A stretch of DNA of 57,636 nucleotides. Source: JBCBCP01 sp038530575. GTDB taxonomy: Bacteria > Pseudomonadota > Alphaproteobacteria > Rhodobacterales > Rhodobacteraceae. The DNA lies in NCBI GenBank assembly GCA_038530575.1, contig JBCBCP010000017.1, positions 1-57,636 on the forward strand, written 5' to 3'. Position 1 is the first letter of the stretch, and each line of letters opens with the position of its first letter. The notes beneath the pieces are model-generated. The model was not told the DNA's origin. It did no database searches and saw nothing but the letters and a program-made list of their open reading frames with translations. Position numbers and translations under genes: made by a program. Below, in pieces: positions 32,999 to 40,654 of this stretch.

Positions 32999-33391
32999 AT
33001 GTCCAACTGGCCCAAACCCCCTGCCTGCCTGCGCGCCGACCAGTTGCGCCTGCCACCCGAGGGCGCGCGTATTGCGGTTGCCGGGCTGGTCATCCTGCGG
33101 CAGCGGCCTGGCACGGCCAAGGGGGTGATCTTTATCACGCTCGAGGACGAGACCGGCGTGATCAACATCATCGTCTGGCGTGCCATGTACGAACGGTTCC
33201 GCCGCGCGGTTATTGCCGGGCGCATGTTGCGCGTCACGGGGCGGCTGCAACGCGCGCACGGCGTGACCCACGTGCTGGCCGAAGAGATCGAGGATATCTC
33301 GGATATGCTCGACCTGCTGCTCGCGCCCGGCAGCCCGCAAATGCCCGGGCAGCACCGCACCGACACCTGGGACAGTCGCAAGAGCGGCTAG
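32999..33391 (+). CDS. Free-standing OB-fold protein related to the DnaE2 C-terminus
   Basis: A 130-residue protein. Residues about 15-105 match the C-terminal OB-fold region of the error-prone DNA polymerase DnaE2: ARIAVAGLVILRQRPGTAKG, VIFITLEDETGVINIIVW, ERFRRAVIAGRMLRVTGRLQ, THVLAEEIEDISDML. No polymerase, PHP or fingers domains are present upstream; the divergent ferredoxin gene comes first. There is no Shine-Dalgarno, and the LexA box ends 2 bases before the ATG (32999), so the mRNA is probably leaderless. It could be a deletion remnant of an imuAB-dnaE2 cassette or a functional SOS-induced single-stranded DNA-binding fold; I cannot decide which. Confidence 0.75.
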   Translation: MSNWPKPPACLRADQLRLPPEGARIAVAGLVILRQRPGTAKGVIFITLEDETGVINIIVWRAMYERFRRAVIAGRMLRVTGRLQRAHGVTHVLAEEIEDISDMLDLLLAPGSPQMPGQHRTDTWDSRKSG

Positions 33392-33453
33392 GCAAATCAC
33401 GCGTCATCAGCTATTTTGCCCCAAACGGGTCCGAAACGAGGCCGAGCAGTCAA

Positions 33454-33972
33454 ATGAAATACACTCTTATTCCCACGCTGGCGGCCCTCGCCGCGTGTAC
33501 CGCCCTGCCCGACGTCGCCTCGATGAACGAGCCTGGCGTCATTCAGCTTGTTGCGACCGCCCCTCCGGGAGCAGAAGCGGGCAGCTGCTGGGGGCAGAAG
33601 ACCTCTCCGGCGGTGATCGAGACGGTCGAACGGGACATTCTGCTGCAGCCCGCGCAAATCAGTTCGGACGGGCGCATTCAACAACCTGCCGTCTACAAGA
33701 AAGAGCGGCGGCAGGAGATCGTCATCCCACGGCAAGAGACCTGGTTTCAGGTGCCCTGCGCAGCCGACATGACGCCCGAATTTGTCTCCTCCGTCCAGCG
33801 CGCTCTTGCCGCCAGGGGTCTTTACGCCGGCCCCGTCACGGGCAACATGGACACAAGGACCCGCGCCGCGGTTCGCAAGTTCCAGGCCCCCGAGGGGCTC
33901 GATTCCGGCATTCTGAGCACGGCCGCCGCTCGCCGTCTTGGCCTTATCGCGGTCAAGCAAGACCCGGCATGA
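33454..33972 (+). CDS. Lipoprotein with peptidoglycan-binding-like domain
   Basis: A 172-residue protein. The N-terminus MKYTLIPTLAALAACTALPD has a lipobox (LAAC) with the acylated Cys at 15, so the mature form is a membrane-anchored lipoprotein. Residues about 45-100 contain SCWGQKTSPAVIETVERDIL. Residues about 105-165 resemble PG_binding_1 (FVSSVQRALAARGLYAGPVT, TRAAVRKFQAPEGLDSGIL). It may tether the envelope to the cell wall. The stop overlaps the next gene as ATGA. It starts 63 bases after the OB-fold gene and could be on the same LexA-controlled transcript. Confidence 0.75.
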   Translation: MKYTLIPTLAALAACTALPDVASMNEPGVIQLVATAPPGAEAGSCWGQKTSPAVIETVERDILLQPAQISSDGRIQQPAVYKKERRQEIVIPRQETWFQVPCAADMTPEFVSSVQRALAARGLYAGPVTGNMDTRTRAAVRKFQAPEGLDSGILSTAAARRLGLIAVKQDPA

Positions 33973-34364
33973 CCCCGCGCGCCGTTGTCGAGGGTTTCTG
34001 GGATACGATGGCGGACAATGACTTTGCAGCGGCCAGCTTTTGCTTAACGGAAGACTTCGAAGGCTATTGGCCGCAATCACGCGAATTGATCAGGGGACGC
34101 GCCGCCTTTTCAGCCGTGAACACGGCCTACCCCGCCGCAGGACCGTGGCTCTTCGACGTGCAGAACATCGTTGCCGACGCCAATATGGTCGCCACGAATG
34201 TCGCCATAACCGACGGCGATATCGAGGCCCGCGCCGTGACCTTTCACTGGGTACGGGGCGTGTTGATCCACAGGCAACTGGAATATTGGCCTGACCCATA
34301 CCCCGCTCCGGCCTGGCGTGCGGGCTATGTTCAGATCATCGACAGACCAGACTTTCCAGACTGA
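33969..34364 (+). CDS. NTF2-like (SnoaL-type) domain protein
   Basis: A 131-residue protein with the alpha+beta cone fold of SnoaL/NTF2-like proteins: VEGFWDTMADNDFAAASFCL then EDFEGYWPQSRELIRGRAAF, ending with YPAPAWRAGYVQIID. Such folds include ketosteroid isomerases and many uncharacterised proteins, so no reaction is assigned. Its ATG overlaps the lipoprotein stop (ATGA), so it is translationally coupled to it. A strong bidirectional hairpin follows 10 bases after its stop and separates it from convergent degP. Confidence 0.8.
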   Translation: MTPRAVVEGFWDTMADNDFAAASFCLTEDFEGYWPQSRELIRGRAAFSAVNTAYPAAGPWLFDVQNIVADANMVATNVAITDGDIEARAVTFHWVRGVLIHRQLEYWPDPYPAPAWRAGYVQIIDRPDFPD

Positions 34365-34373
34365 CAGAACAAA

Positions 34374-34401
34374 AAAAGGCCGGGCGCAATGCCCGGCCTT
34401 T
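34374..34401. terminator. Bidirectional terminator between the NTF2-like gene and degP
   Basis: An 11-bp perfect stem AAAGGCCGGGC / GCCCGGCCTTT with a 5-base loop (34375-34401). On the minus strand it is followed by seven T, giving a strong terminator for degP. On the plus strand only TTT follows, a weaker one for the lipoprotein/NTF2-like genes. Confidence 0.9.
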
Positions 34402-34419
34402 CACATTACCGAGCGGTAA

Positions 34420-35889
34420 TCACTCGCCCACACCCAGCGCAACAAAGCGCGGGTCACCCCCGCGGCGCACCAGCAGCAATAGCGATTTGCGGCCTGCTTC
34501 ACGCACCTCGGTCAGTCGCTCCTCGAACTCGGCGATGGTGCTGACCGGGCTCTGCCCTGCTTCCGTGATCACGTCACCGGCGCGCAGGCCTTTTTCGAAG
34601 GCTTCGGTGCTTTCGTCGACACCAATCACGGCAAGGCCCGTCATGTCACCCGGCAGTCCCAACTGCTCCCGCAAATCATCGGTTAGCACGCTGAGCGTCA
34701 AGCCGAGCACCTCGCGCTCGGTCTCGGGTTCTTCGGGCGCCGGCGCGGCCGCCGGTACCGCGCCTTGCGCTTCCTCGCGACGGCCAAGCGTCACGCGCAA
34801 CGTCACCGTTTGCCCTTCACGGAAAACGACAACCCGCACGGTCTCGCCCACGGGGCTGTTCCCGACCTGACGTACCAGGCCGCGGGTGTCGACAACGTCT
34901 ACGCCAGCAAAGGACAAGATTACGTCGCCGTCCTGCATCCCTGCGTCTTTGGCGGGGCCATCTGGGACGGAGGTCACAAGCGCACCTTCAGTCGAATCCA
35001 GGCCAAGCGCTTCGGCAAGATCCTCGTCCACATCCTGGATCCGCACACCGAGCCAGCCGCGACGCGTCTCGCCGAACTCTTGCAGCTGGTCGACCACGCG
35101 CGTCACCACGTTGGACGCCATGGAAAAACCAATGCCGATCGAGCCGCCATTTGGCGACAGGATTGCTGTGTTCACGCCAATCACCTGCCCATCCATATTG
35201 AACAGCGGCCCGCCCGAGTTGCCCCGGTTGATCGCCGCATCAGTCTGAATGTAATCGTCATAGGTTCCGCTTAGCGCACGGTTGCGGGCCGACACGATGC
35301 CAACCGACACCGAAAAACCCTGACCGAGCGGGTTGCCCATCGCGATCACCCAATCGCCTACACGCGCATCATCCGAATTGCCAAAGGGCACGAAGGGCAA
35401 CGGGCGATCGGCTTCAACCTTCAAAAGCGCGATGTCCGTGTTTGGGTCGGTCCCGATAACCGTGGCCGGCAACTCTTCACCAGAAAAAAACTCGATCAGG
35501 ATCTCATCCGCGCCCTCGATCACGTGGTTGTTTGTGACGACATAGCCGTCCTCTGAAATCACAAAGCCAGATCCTAGTGCCGACGACCGGCGCGGACGCT
35601 CACCATTGCGATTGTTGCGGTCCTGAAATTCGCGAAAGAAATCCTCGAACGGGGAACCTTCGGGCACAATGCCCTGCGGGCCGGTCCGGCCGGACACGGT
35701 CGTCGAAGTGGTGATGTTGACCACCGACGGGCTGATCTGCTCGGCCAGCGGGGCCAAGCTTTCAGGCCGCGCAAACGCCGCGGCGGCGGAAGCCACGATA
35801 AAGGCCAGCGCCAAAAGCGCCATCCAATACCCACGAACTTGCGATGGGGCGGGCGCGCGCCGTGCGCGCGCAACAGCTTTGGACTGCAT
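34420..35889 (-). CDS. degP: Do-family periplasmic serine protease (DegP/DegQ type)
   Basis: A 489-residue protein with a membrane helix or signal at residues 20-40 (GYWMALLALAFIVASAAAAF), so it is periplasmic. The catalytic triad is intact: His122 (VTNNHVI), Asp152 (TDIALLK) and Ser225 (RGNSGGPLF). Two PDZ domains follow (ARRGWLGVRIQDVD to REGQTVTLRVTLG, then VLGLTLSVLTDDLRE to LVRRGGDP). It degrades and refolds damaged envelope proteins. ATG 35889 with GGAGA upstream is chosen; the in-frame upstream codons lack family likeness. It sits beside hflKC on the same strand. Confidence 0.95.
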   Translation of the reverse strand: MQSKAVARARRAPAPSQVRGYWMALLALAFIVASAAAAFARPESLAPLAEQISPSVVNITTSTTVSGRTGPQGIVPEGSPFEDFFREFQDRNNRNGERPRRSSALGSGFVISEDGYVVTNNHVIEGADEILIEFFSGEELPATVIGTDPNTDIALLKVEADRPLPFVPFGNSDDARVGDWVIAMGNPLGQGFSVSVGIVSARNRALSGTYDDYIQTDAAINRGNSGGPLFNMDGQVIGVNTAILSPNGGSIGIGFSMASNVVTRVVDQLQEFGETRRGWLGVRIQDVDEDLAEALGLDSTEGALVTSVPDGPAKDAGMQDGDVILSFAGVDVVDTRGLVRQVGNSPVGETVRVVVFREGQTVTLRVTLGRREEAQGAVPAAAPAPEEPETEREVLGLTLSVLTDDLREQLGLPGDMTGLAVIGVDESTEAFEKGLRAGDVITEAGQSPVSTIAEFEERLTEVREAGRKSLLLLVRRGGDPRFVALGVGE

Positions 35890-36195
35890 GAAAACGTCTC
35901 CGATACTGCGGGCAAAAACCTGCCCTCTGCTCTTAGTGTAACGCGAAACCGCGCCTTGGGAACCATCTAGGGTGGCGATCATGCAACATGAACAGATTTG
36001 TCAGGCACGAGATGATCAAAGGAGCGTTACCAAATCGTGAACGCCGTCCCGGTTTTGCTCCTCCGGACCCAAGCGCTGCGCCAGACCTTAGGTGTCAGCC
36101 TCTCAGCGCCAAATGCAAGCCGCCACAGCCTAAGCGCTGCAAGGCGCGGCCTGGACCCGCAAAACATGTACTGCGCCGCAAGGCGCGCAATTGGA
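35890..36195. other. 306-base gap between degP and the DUF2065 gene
   Basis: No convincing gene. It contains the degP promoter region, where TACACT (35940-35935, minus strand) is a possible -10, and, from 36134, two copies of a short hairpin (see the separate entry). Small open frames here have no ribosome site or recognisable product. Confidence 0.45.
36134..36187. repeat. Two near-identical short hairpins
   Basis: GCGCTGCAAGGCGCG (36134-36148) and GCGCCGCAAGGCGCG (36173-36187) differ at one base and are 39 bases apart. Each folds as a 5-bp stem with a GCAA loop in the plus-strand RNA. They lie downstream of hflK-hflC-DUF2065. A similar core, GCGCCGCAAGGCG, occurs at 26441-26453 ahead of the NuoE-NuoF gene. 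Confidence 0.5.
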
Positions 36196-36393
36196 TCAGG
36201 GCAGGCCGAGCTGGAAAGCGCCCCATAAAAGGATCAGCCCGCTCACAAGCGCCAGCAAACCCACCTGCCGAATGGCCGCCTCGCCCAGCGCCGCCAGAGC
36301 TTCAAGCAGGCGCGGAATAAGCGAAGGGGCCAGCGCATAGGCCAGCCCCTCCACAATCAATACCAGCCCAAGAGCAAGGAGTATCCAGCTCAT
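36196..36393 (-). CDS. DUF2065 (YjeT-type) small membrane protein
   Basis: A 65-residue protein of two hydrophobic helices (SWILLALGLVLIVEGLAYAL and RQVGLLALVSGLILLWGAF), matching DUF2065, which is commonly found next to hflKC. Its ATG (36393) overlaps the hflC stop by 4 bases, so it is coupled to hflC. Function unknown; an accessory role with the HflKC complex is plausible from position only. Confidence 0.85.
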   Translation of the reverse strand: MSWILLALGLVLIVEGLAYALAPSLIPRLLEALAALGEAAIRQVGLLALVSGLILLWGAFQLGLP

Positions 36394-37328
36394 TCGCTCG
36401 CAGCAGGTGCAGCAGGCGGCGCGACAGCCGCCGGTGCCGTCGGCGAAGGCGCGCGCAAGCCAGTGTCAGAGCGCAGGTAGTTGAAGAATTCGCTGTCGGG
36501 CGACATCACCATCGTCGAATTCTGCCCCTGCAGCGCGCGCTCGTAGGCGGTAAGCGAACGGTAGAATTCAAAGAATTCCGGGTCCGCGCTAAACGCCTCG
36601 GCAAAGATCGCGTTACGGGCCGCGTCCGCTTGACCGCGGATAATCTCCGACTCGCGGGTCGCTTCCGAGGTCAGCTCGATCACTGTCCGGTCTGCTTGCG
36701 CACGTACACGCTGCGCCGCCTCTTCGCCCCGGGCGATCTCGTCAGCGGCTTCCCGCTCCCGCTCTGCCCGCATCCGCGCAAAGGTGGCCTCAAGGTTCTG
36801 CACCGGCAGGTTGGTCTGCTTCAAACGCACATCAACCACCTCGATACCGAGGTTCTGGGCCCGCACACGTGCGACCCGGGTGATACGCTCGGTCAGCGCA
36901 ACACGGTCAGCCGACAGAATGGTGTTCGACGTCACGCCATCGGCACCCAGAACTTCCCGGATGACCGGGTTCAGGATGCCTTCAAGCCGATCCTCTGCCG
37001 CCCGAAGGCCGCCAACACCAACGGCCTGGCGGAACTGCACCACGTCCGAAATCCGGTAGCGTGCAAAGGCGTCCACAACCAGTCGCCGGTCATCGGACGG
37101 CGTGACTTCGGTCGCGGCCGTGTCCAGCGCCTGGATCCGGTCGTCGTAGCGGACGACCTCCTGGATGATCGGGATTTTGAACCCAAGGCCCGGCTCTTCC
37201 TGAACACGCACGATCTGGCCAAACTGCAGGACGAGACCTTTTTCGCGCTCATCGATGATAAAAATCGACGACAGAACGCCTGCAACGGCGATCACGACAA
37301 TCGGGATCAGATAAGAAGTTGCTCGCAT
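36390..37328 (-). CDS. hflC: HflC, membrane prohibitin-like protease modulator
   Basis: A 312-residue protein with an N-terminal membrane helix (YLIPIVVIAVAGVLSSIFII) and the SPFH/band-7 domain (DEREKGLVLQFGQIVRVQEE, ADRVALTERITRVARVRAQN), then a long Glu/Ala/Arg-rich helix (ARMRAEREREAADEIARGEE). It ends in Pro/Ala-rich sequence. With HflK it forms a large cage around FtsH in the inner membrane and limits its proteolysis. Its start overlaps the hflK stop by one base (TGATG). Confidence 0.95.
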   Translation of the reverse strand: MRATSYLIPIVVIAVAGVLSSIFIIDEREKGLVLQFGQIVRVQEEPGLGFKIPIIQEVVRYDDRIQALDTAATEVTPSDDRRLVVDAFARYRISDVVQFRQAVGVGGLRAAEDRLEGILNPVIREVLGADGVTSNTILSADRVALTERITRVARVRAQNLGIEVVDVRLKQTNLPVQNLEATFARMRAEREREAADEIARGEEAAQRVRAQADRTVIELTSEATRESEIIRGQADAARNAIFAEAFSADPEFFEFYRSLTAYERALQGQNSTMVMSPDSEFFNYLRSDTGLRAPSPTAPAAVAPPAAPAASE

Positions 37329-38491
37329 CAGTTTGTTCCTCCGCCACGGCGCAGTTCATTTAGGGGAAGGTAGGGAACAATCCCCTGCCCCCCGGCGCCG
37401 CCGCCTACATCTTCCAGGATGATCTTTTCAACATCGCCCAGCACACGCTCCATCGTCTCAAGGTAAAGACGTTTGCGCGTGACTTCGGGCGCTTGCAGGT
37501 ACTCGGCCAGAACCGAGGTAAAGCGCGACGCCTCACCTTGCGCTTCGTTCACGACCTGCGCGCGGTACGCTTCGGCTTGCTCCAGCGTTTGCGCCGCTTC
37601 ACCGCGTGCACCAGCGAGAACCCGGTTGGCGTAGGCATCCGCTTGCCGCTCAAGTCGGTCGCGTTCCTGTTCTGCGGCCTGCACTTCACGGAAGCTGTCG
37701 ATGACTTCGCGCGGCGGATCCGCCTTGTCGAGGTTCAGACGCACGATGTTCACACCGCTGTCATATGCGTCGAGCGTGGCCTGGATCAGCAGCAGCGCCT
37801 CGTCCTTCACGACCTCGCGATCCCGGTTCAGGATCGGGGCCAGTTCACGCTGTGCAATGACCTCACGCATCGCCGATTCCGCCACCGACGCGATGGTTTC
37901 CTGAGGGTCAGCAAGGTTGAACAGGAACTTCGCCGGATCATTGATGTTCCAGACAACCTCGAAGTCGATGTCGATGATGTTTTCATCCGTGGTAAGCATC
38001 AGCCCTTCGGAGCCGCGGCCCGACTGGCGTGCCCCAAGCGAAACGGATTGTTCACGCGTCACCGGAAGCACTTCGTAAGTGACAAGCGGCCACGGCGCAA
38101 AGTTCAGACCGGGGTTACCAACAGTGGAGAATTCACCAAGGAAAAGCTCAACCGACTGTTCTTCGGGGCGCACCGTGTAAAAGCTGGAAAAGCCCCAGAG
38201 CAACAGTGCGCCGACGAGTCCAAGGCCAACCATGCCGCGGCTGATGCGCGGGCCACCGCCGCCGCCAGCACCGTTGGTGCCGCCGCCGCCACCGCGGCCG
38301 CCCATCAGAACGCGCAGCTGTTCCTGGCCCTTGCGCACCAGTTCGTCGATTTCCGGTATCTGTGGGCCGTCAGGACCCTGCCCACCGCCGCCCGAAGGCG
38401 GCCGACCGTTGCCGCGACCATTGCCGCCGCCGCGATTTCCTCCGCCAGAATTGCCGCCGCCCCCCCAGGGGCCGCCCGTATTGCCAGCCAT
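37328..38491 (-). CDS. hflK: HflK, membrane prohibitin-like protease modulator
   Basis: A 387-residue protein. The first 80 or so residues are a Gly/Asn-rich, disordered cytoplasmic tail (GGPWGGGGNSGGGNRGGG and similar), then a membrane helix (GMVGLGLVGALLLWGFSSFY) and the SPFH domain (YTVRPEEQSVELFLGEF, LMLTTDENIIDIDFEVVWNI, LNLDKADPPREVIDSFREVQ). It forms the HflKC complex that regulates FtsH. AAGGAA lies before ATG 38491. It is the first gene of hflK-hflC-DUF2065, followed after a gap by degP on the same strand. Confidence 0.95.
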   Translation of the reverse strand: MAGNTGGPWGGGGNSGGGNRGGGNGRGNGRPPSGGGGQGPDGPQIPEIDELVRKGQEQLRVLMGGRGGGGGTNGAGGGGGPRISRGMVGLGLVGALLLWGFSSFYTVRPEEQSVELFLGEFSTVGNPGLNFAPWPLVTYEVLPVTREQSVSLGARQSGRGSEGLMLTTDENIIDIDFEVVWNINDPAKFLFNLADPQETIASVAESAMREVIAQRELAPILNRDREVVKDEALLLIQATLDAYDSGVNIVRLNLDKADPPREVIDSFREVQAAEQERDRLERQADAYANRVLAGARGEAAQTLEQAEAYRAQVVNEAQGEASRFTSVLAEYLQAPEVTRKRLYLETMERVLGDVEKIILEDVGGGAGGQGIVPYLPLNELRRGGGTN

Positions 38492-38564
38492 ATGTCGGTA
38501 TTTCCTTCTTACAAACCGCGTGCCGCGGCGCTTGCGCTTCTACCTGTGCCCTTGGGGACGATTT

Positions 38565-40043
38565 TCAAGCCGTCCGCACCGGAGTTCGCATGGTCACGAT
38601 CTCTTCGGACATGGTCGGATGAACTGCAACGGTCCGGTCGAAATCCTCTTTGGTGGCCCCCATTTTGATGGCAATGCCCGCAAGCTGGATCATCTCGCCG
38701 GCGTCGGGGGCGACAATGTGGCACCCTTTGACCCGCCGCGTCTCAGCGCAGACAACAAGCTTCATCAGAACCCGGTTCGGCTGGCCTGCAAACGCGGTGC
38801 GCATCGGCCTGAAGGAGGTGCAATAAACTTCTATCGGGCCCTCGTCACGGGCGGCTTCCTCGCTCAGGCCCACCGTGCCCAGCTCAGGCTGGGTGAATAC
38901 GGCGCTTGGGATCAGGTCGTGGTCCGGTGCGGTCGGGTTGTCTTTGAACACAGTCTCGACAAACGCCATGCCCTCCCGAATGGCCACCGGGGTCAGATTG
39001 GCCCGGTTTGTCACGTCGCCGATGGCATAGACGCTGTCAGCCGCCGTCTTCGAGTATGCGTCTACTTTGATCTCGCCACGCCGCCCAATCTCGATACCCA
39101 GATCCTCCAGCCCCATGCCCCGGCTGTTCGGATCGCGCCCGGTAGCAAACAGCACCACGTCAAAAACCTTTTCCGAACCGTCTGTGGCCTTGACCCAGAT
39201 CGGCCCCCCGGTCCCCGGACGTGCCGCGTCGGCGGTGCCCGTGGAAAGCATGTCGCTACTGCTGCGCGCGTCCGGGCCCATGGAGGCGTCAGAAGCCGTG
39301 GGGGTCGGCCCGTCGACATGGTCCCCGGCCAGCGCCATCTCCACGATGTTCGTGCCGAGGTGAACGTCTATGCCCCGTTCTTTCATGCTTTGCGCGATCA
39401 GACCGCGCGCCTCGTCATCAAAGCCGCGCAGGATTTGCGCGCCCCGGTAGTATTGCGTCACCTCGACGCCCAGCCCATGCAGGATGCAGGCAAATTCGCA
39501 CGCGATGTAGCCGCCACCGACGATCAGGATGCTGCGCGGCAACGACGGTAGGTCAAAGATGTCATCACTAACGATGCCCAGCTCGGCATTGGGGATATCC
39601 GGCCGCACCGGGCGCCCGCCGGTGGCCACCAGGATTGTTTTGGCCGTCTTGGTTGTCCCATCAGCCAGCGCGACCGTGTGCGCATCTTTCAGCACTGCAC
39701 GTTGGTCAAAGCGCTCCACGCCCGAGCCGTCCAGCAGCTTGCGGTAGACGTCTTCGAGCCGGTCCAGCTCGCTGTTCAGCTTTTTCTTGAACCCGTGCCA
39801 ATCGAAAACGCCCGGCTCAATCGACCAGCCGTAAGCCTGCGCTGTGTCGGGCAGTTCGGAGAACTCAGACGCAAACACCATCAGCTTTTTGGGCACACAG
39901 CCGCGGATCACGCAAGTGCCGCCATAGCGGCTTTCCTCGGCCAGCGCGACCTTGGCGCCCGCCTCCCCTGCAGCGACGCGGGCCGCACGCACCCCGCCCG
40001 AACCGCCACCAATTACAAAGAGGTCGTAGTCATAGTCTGCCAT
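38565..40043 (-). CDS. gor: Glutathione-disulfide reductase with an extra disordered-looking insert
   Basis: A 492-residue flavoprotein with FAD motif MADYDYDLFVIGGGSGGVRA, redox-active disulfide GGTCVIRGCVPKK (Cys44, Cys49), NADPH-binding SILIVGGGYIACEFACILHG, and the interface/His motif VAVHPTMSEEIV. It reduces oxidised glutathione with NADPH in the cytoplasm. Residues about 242-280, between THLGT-like strand and IWVKATDG, form a Ser/Asp/Gly/Pro-rich insert of about 39 residues absent from the standard fold. The start is ATG 40043 (MADYDYDL); an ATG 15 bases upstream is less likely. Confidence 0.93.
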   Translation of the reverse strand: MADYDYDLFVIGGGSGGVRAARVAAGEAGAKVALAEESRYGGTCVIRGCVPKKLMVFASEFSELPDTAQAYGWSIEPGVFDWHGFKKKLNSELDRLEDVYRKLLDGSGVERFDQRAVLKDAHTVALADGTTKTAKTILVATGGRPVRPDIPNAELGIVSDDIFDLPSLPRSILIVGGGYIACEFACILHGLGVEVTQYYRGAQILRGFDDEARGLIAQSMKERGIDVHLGTNIVEMALAGDHVDGPTPTASDASMGPDARSSSDMLSTGTADAARPGTGGPIWVKATDGSEKVFDVVLFATGRDPNSRGMGLEDLGIEIGRRGEIKVDAYSKTAADSVYAIGDVTNRANLTPVAIREGMAFVETVFKDNPTAPDHDLIPSAVFTQPELGTVGLSEEAARDEGPIEVYCTSFRPMRTAFAGQPNRVLMKLVVCAETRRVKGCHIVAPDAGEMIQLAGIAIKMGATKEDFDRTVAVHPTMSEEIVTMRTPVRTA

Positions 40044-40131
40044 GGCGCGGGCCTTCATCTTGGGATGGGCGGTTTATTCCACAGCATACAGGGGTTGACC
40101 AGAGCGCGCGCCGTGCCCGCTCTGGTCTTTG

Positions 40132-40578
40132 TCACGTCAGCGGGCCCGGCGCGCGCTGCGCGAGGCGGCCGATCAGATCGGCAAAACTTCCGCGCTCTGT
40201 ATCAGTCCAACGGTCCTCGAACAGATAGCCTGCCTGTTTGGCAAAGGTTGCCTCTGCCTCATCAAGCCGGGCCTGTCCGGTCTGCGTCAGCACGACAAAC
40301 GCGGTGCGCGCGTCCCGTTCATCCGTCTCGCGGGCCACGAGACCGATCTTTTCCATGGGGGCCGCCATGCGCGTCACCGTTGAGGCGCTGACATGCATAC
40401 GCCGTGCAAGCTCCACCCGGGGCAGGCGCGTCTTCGCCGCCTGCGCAAGATGCTTGAGCATCAGGTATTCGTTTACCGAAATACCGTGCACCGCAGCAAA
40501 CTCTCCCGCCAACCGCGCCCGGAACATGTCGGCCGCCTGCAGCAGCCGCACCGCATTCTGTTCATCTGATTGTTTCAT
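40132..40578 (-). CDS. MarR-family transcriptional regulator
   Basis: A 148-residue protein with a winged-helix domain: VNEYLMLKHLAQAAKTRLPR, VELARRMHVSASTVTRMAAP (recognition helix) and IGLVARETDERDARTAFVVL (wing), ending QAGYLFEDRWTDTERGSFAD. MarR proteins usually repress a nearby gene and let go when a small ligand binds. It is divergent from an ABA4-like gene at 40655, and an operator-like repeat lies in the gap. ATG 40578 (MKQSDEQ) is chosen as it begins the helical N-terminus; an upstream frame runs into the promoter. Confidence 0.88.
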   Translation of the reverse strand: MKQSDEQNAVRLLQAADMFRARLAGEFAAVHGISVNEYLMLKHLAQAAKTRLPRVELARRMHVSASTVTRMAAPMEKIGLVARETDERDARTAFVVLTQTGQARLDEAEATFAKQAGYLFEDRWTDTERGSFADLIGRLAQRAPGPLT

Positions 40579-40589
40579 TGCATCTTTCT

Positions 40590-40620
40590 CTTGCAAGTTA
40601 TTTCCGTTTGCAAGTATATA
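40590..40620. promoter_or_regulatory. Operator-like repeats and promoter between MarR and ABA4-like genes
   Basis: The palindrome CTTGCAAG (40590-40597) and a second near copy TTTGCAAGT (40607-40615) are spaced about 17 bases apart, so on the same helical face region. A plus-strand promoter TTGCAA (40591-40596), 18-base spacer, TATATA (40615-40620) overlaps them. A MarR dimer bound here could control both divergent genes. Confidence 0.55.
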
Positions 40621-40654
40621 TGAAGCACCCCGCAAATAACAAGGCGCCGATGAG

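Noticed and set aside
35988..36320. Small plus-strand open frames in the 306-base gap near degP
   Set aside because: No ribosome site, no hydrophobic or conserved pattern, and overlap with the DUF2065 gene on the other strand.
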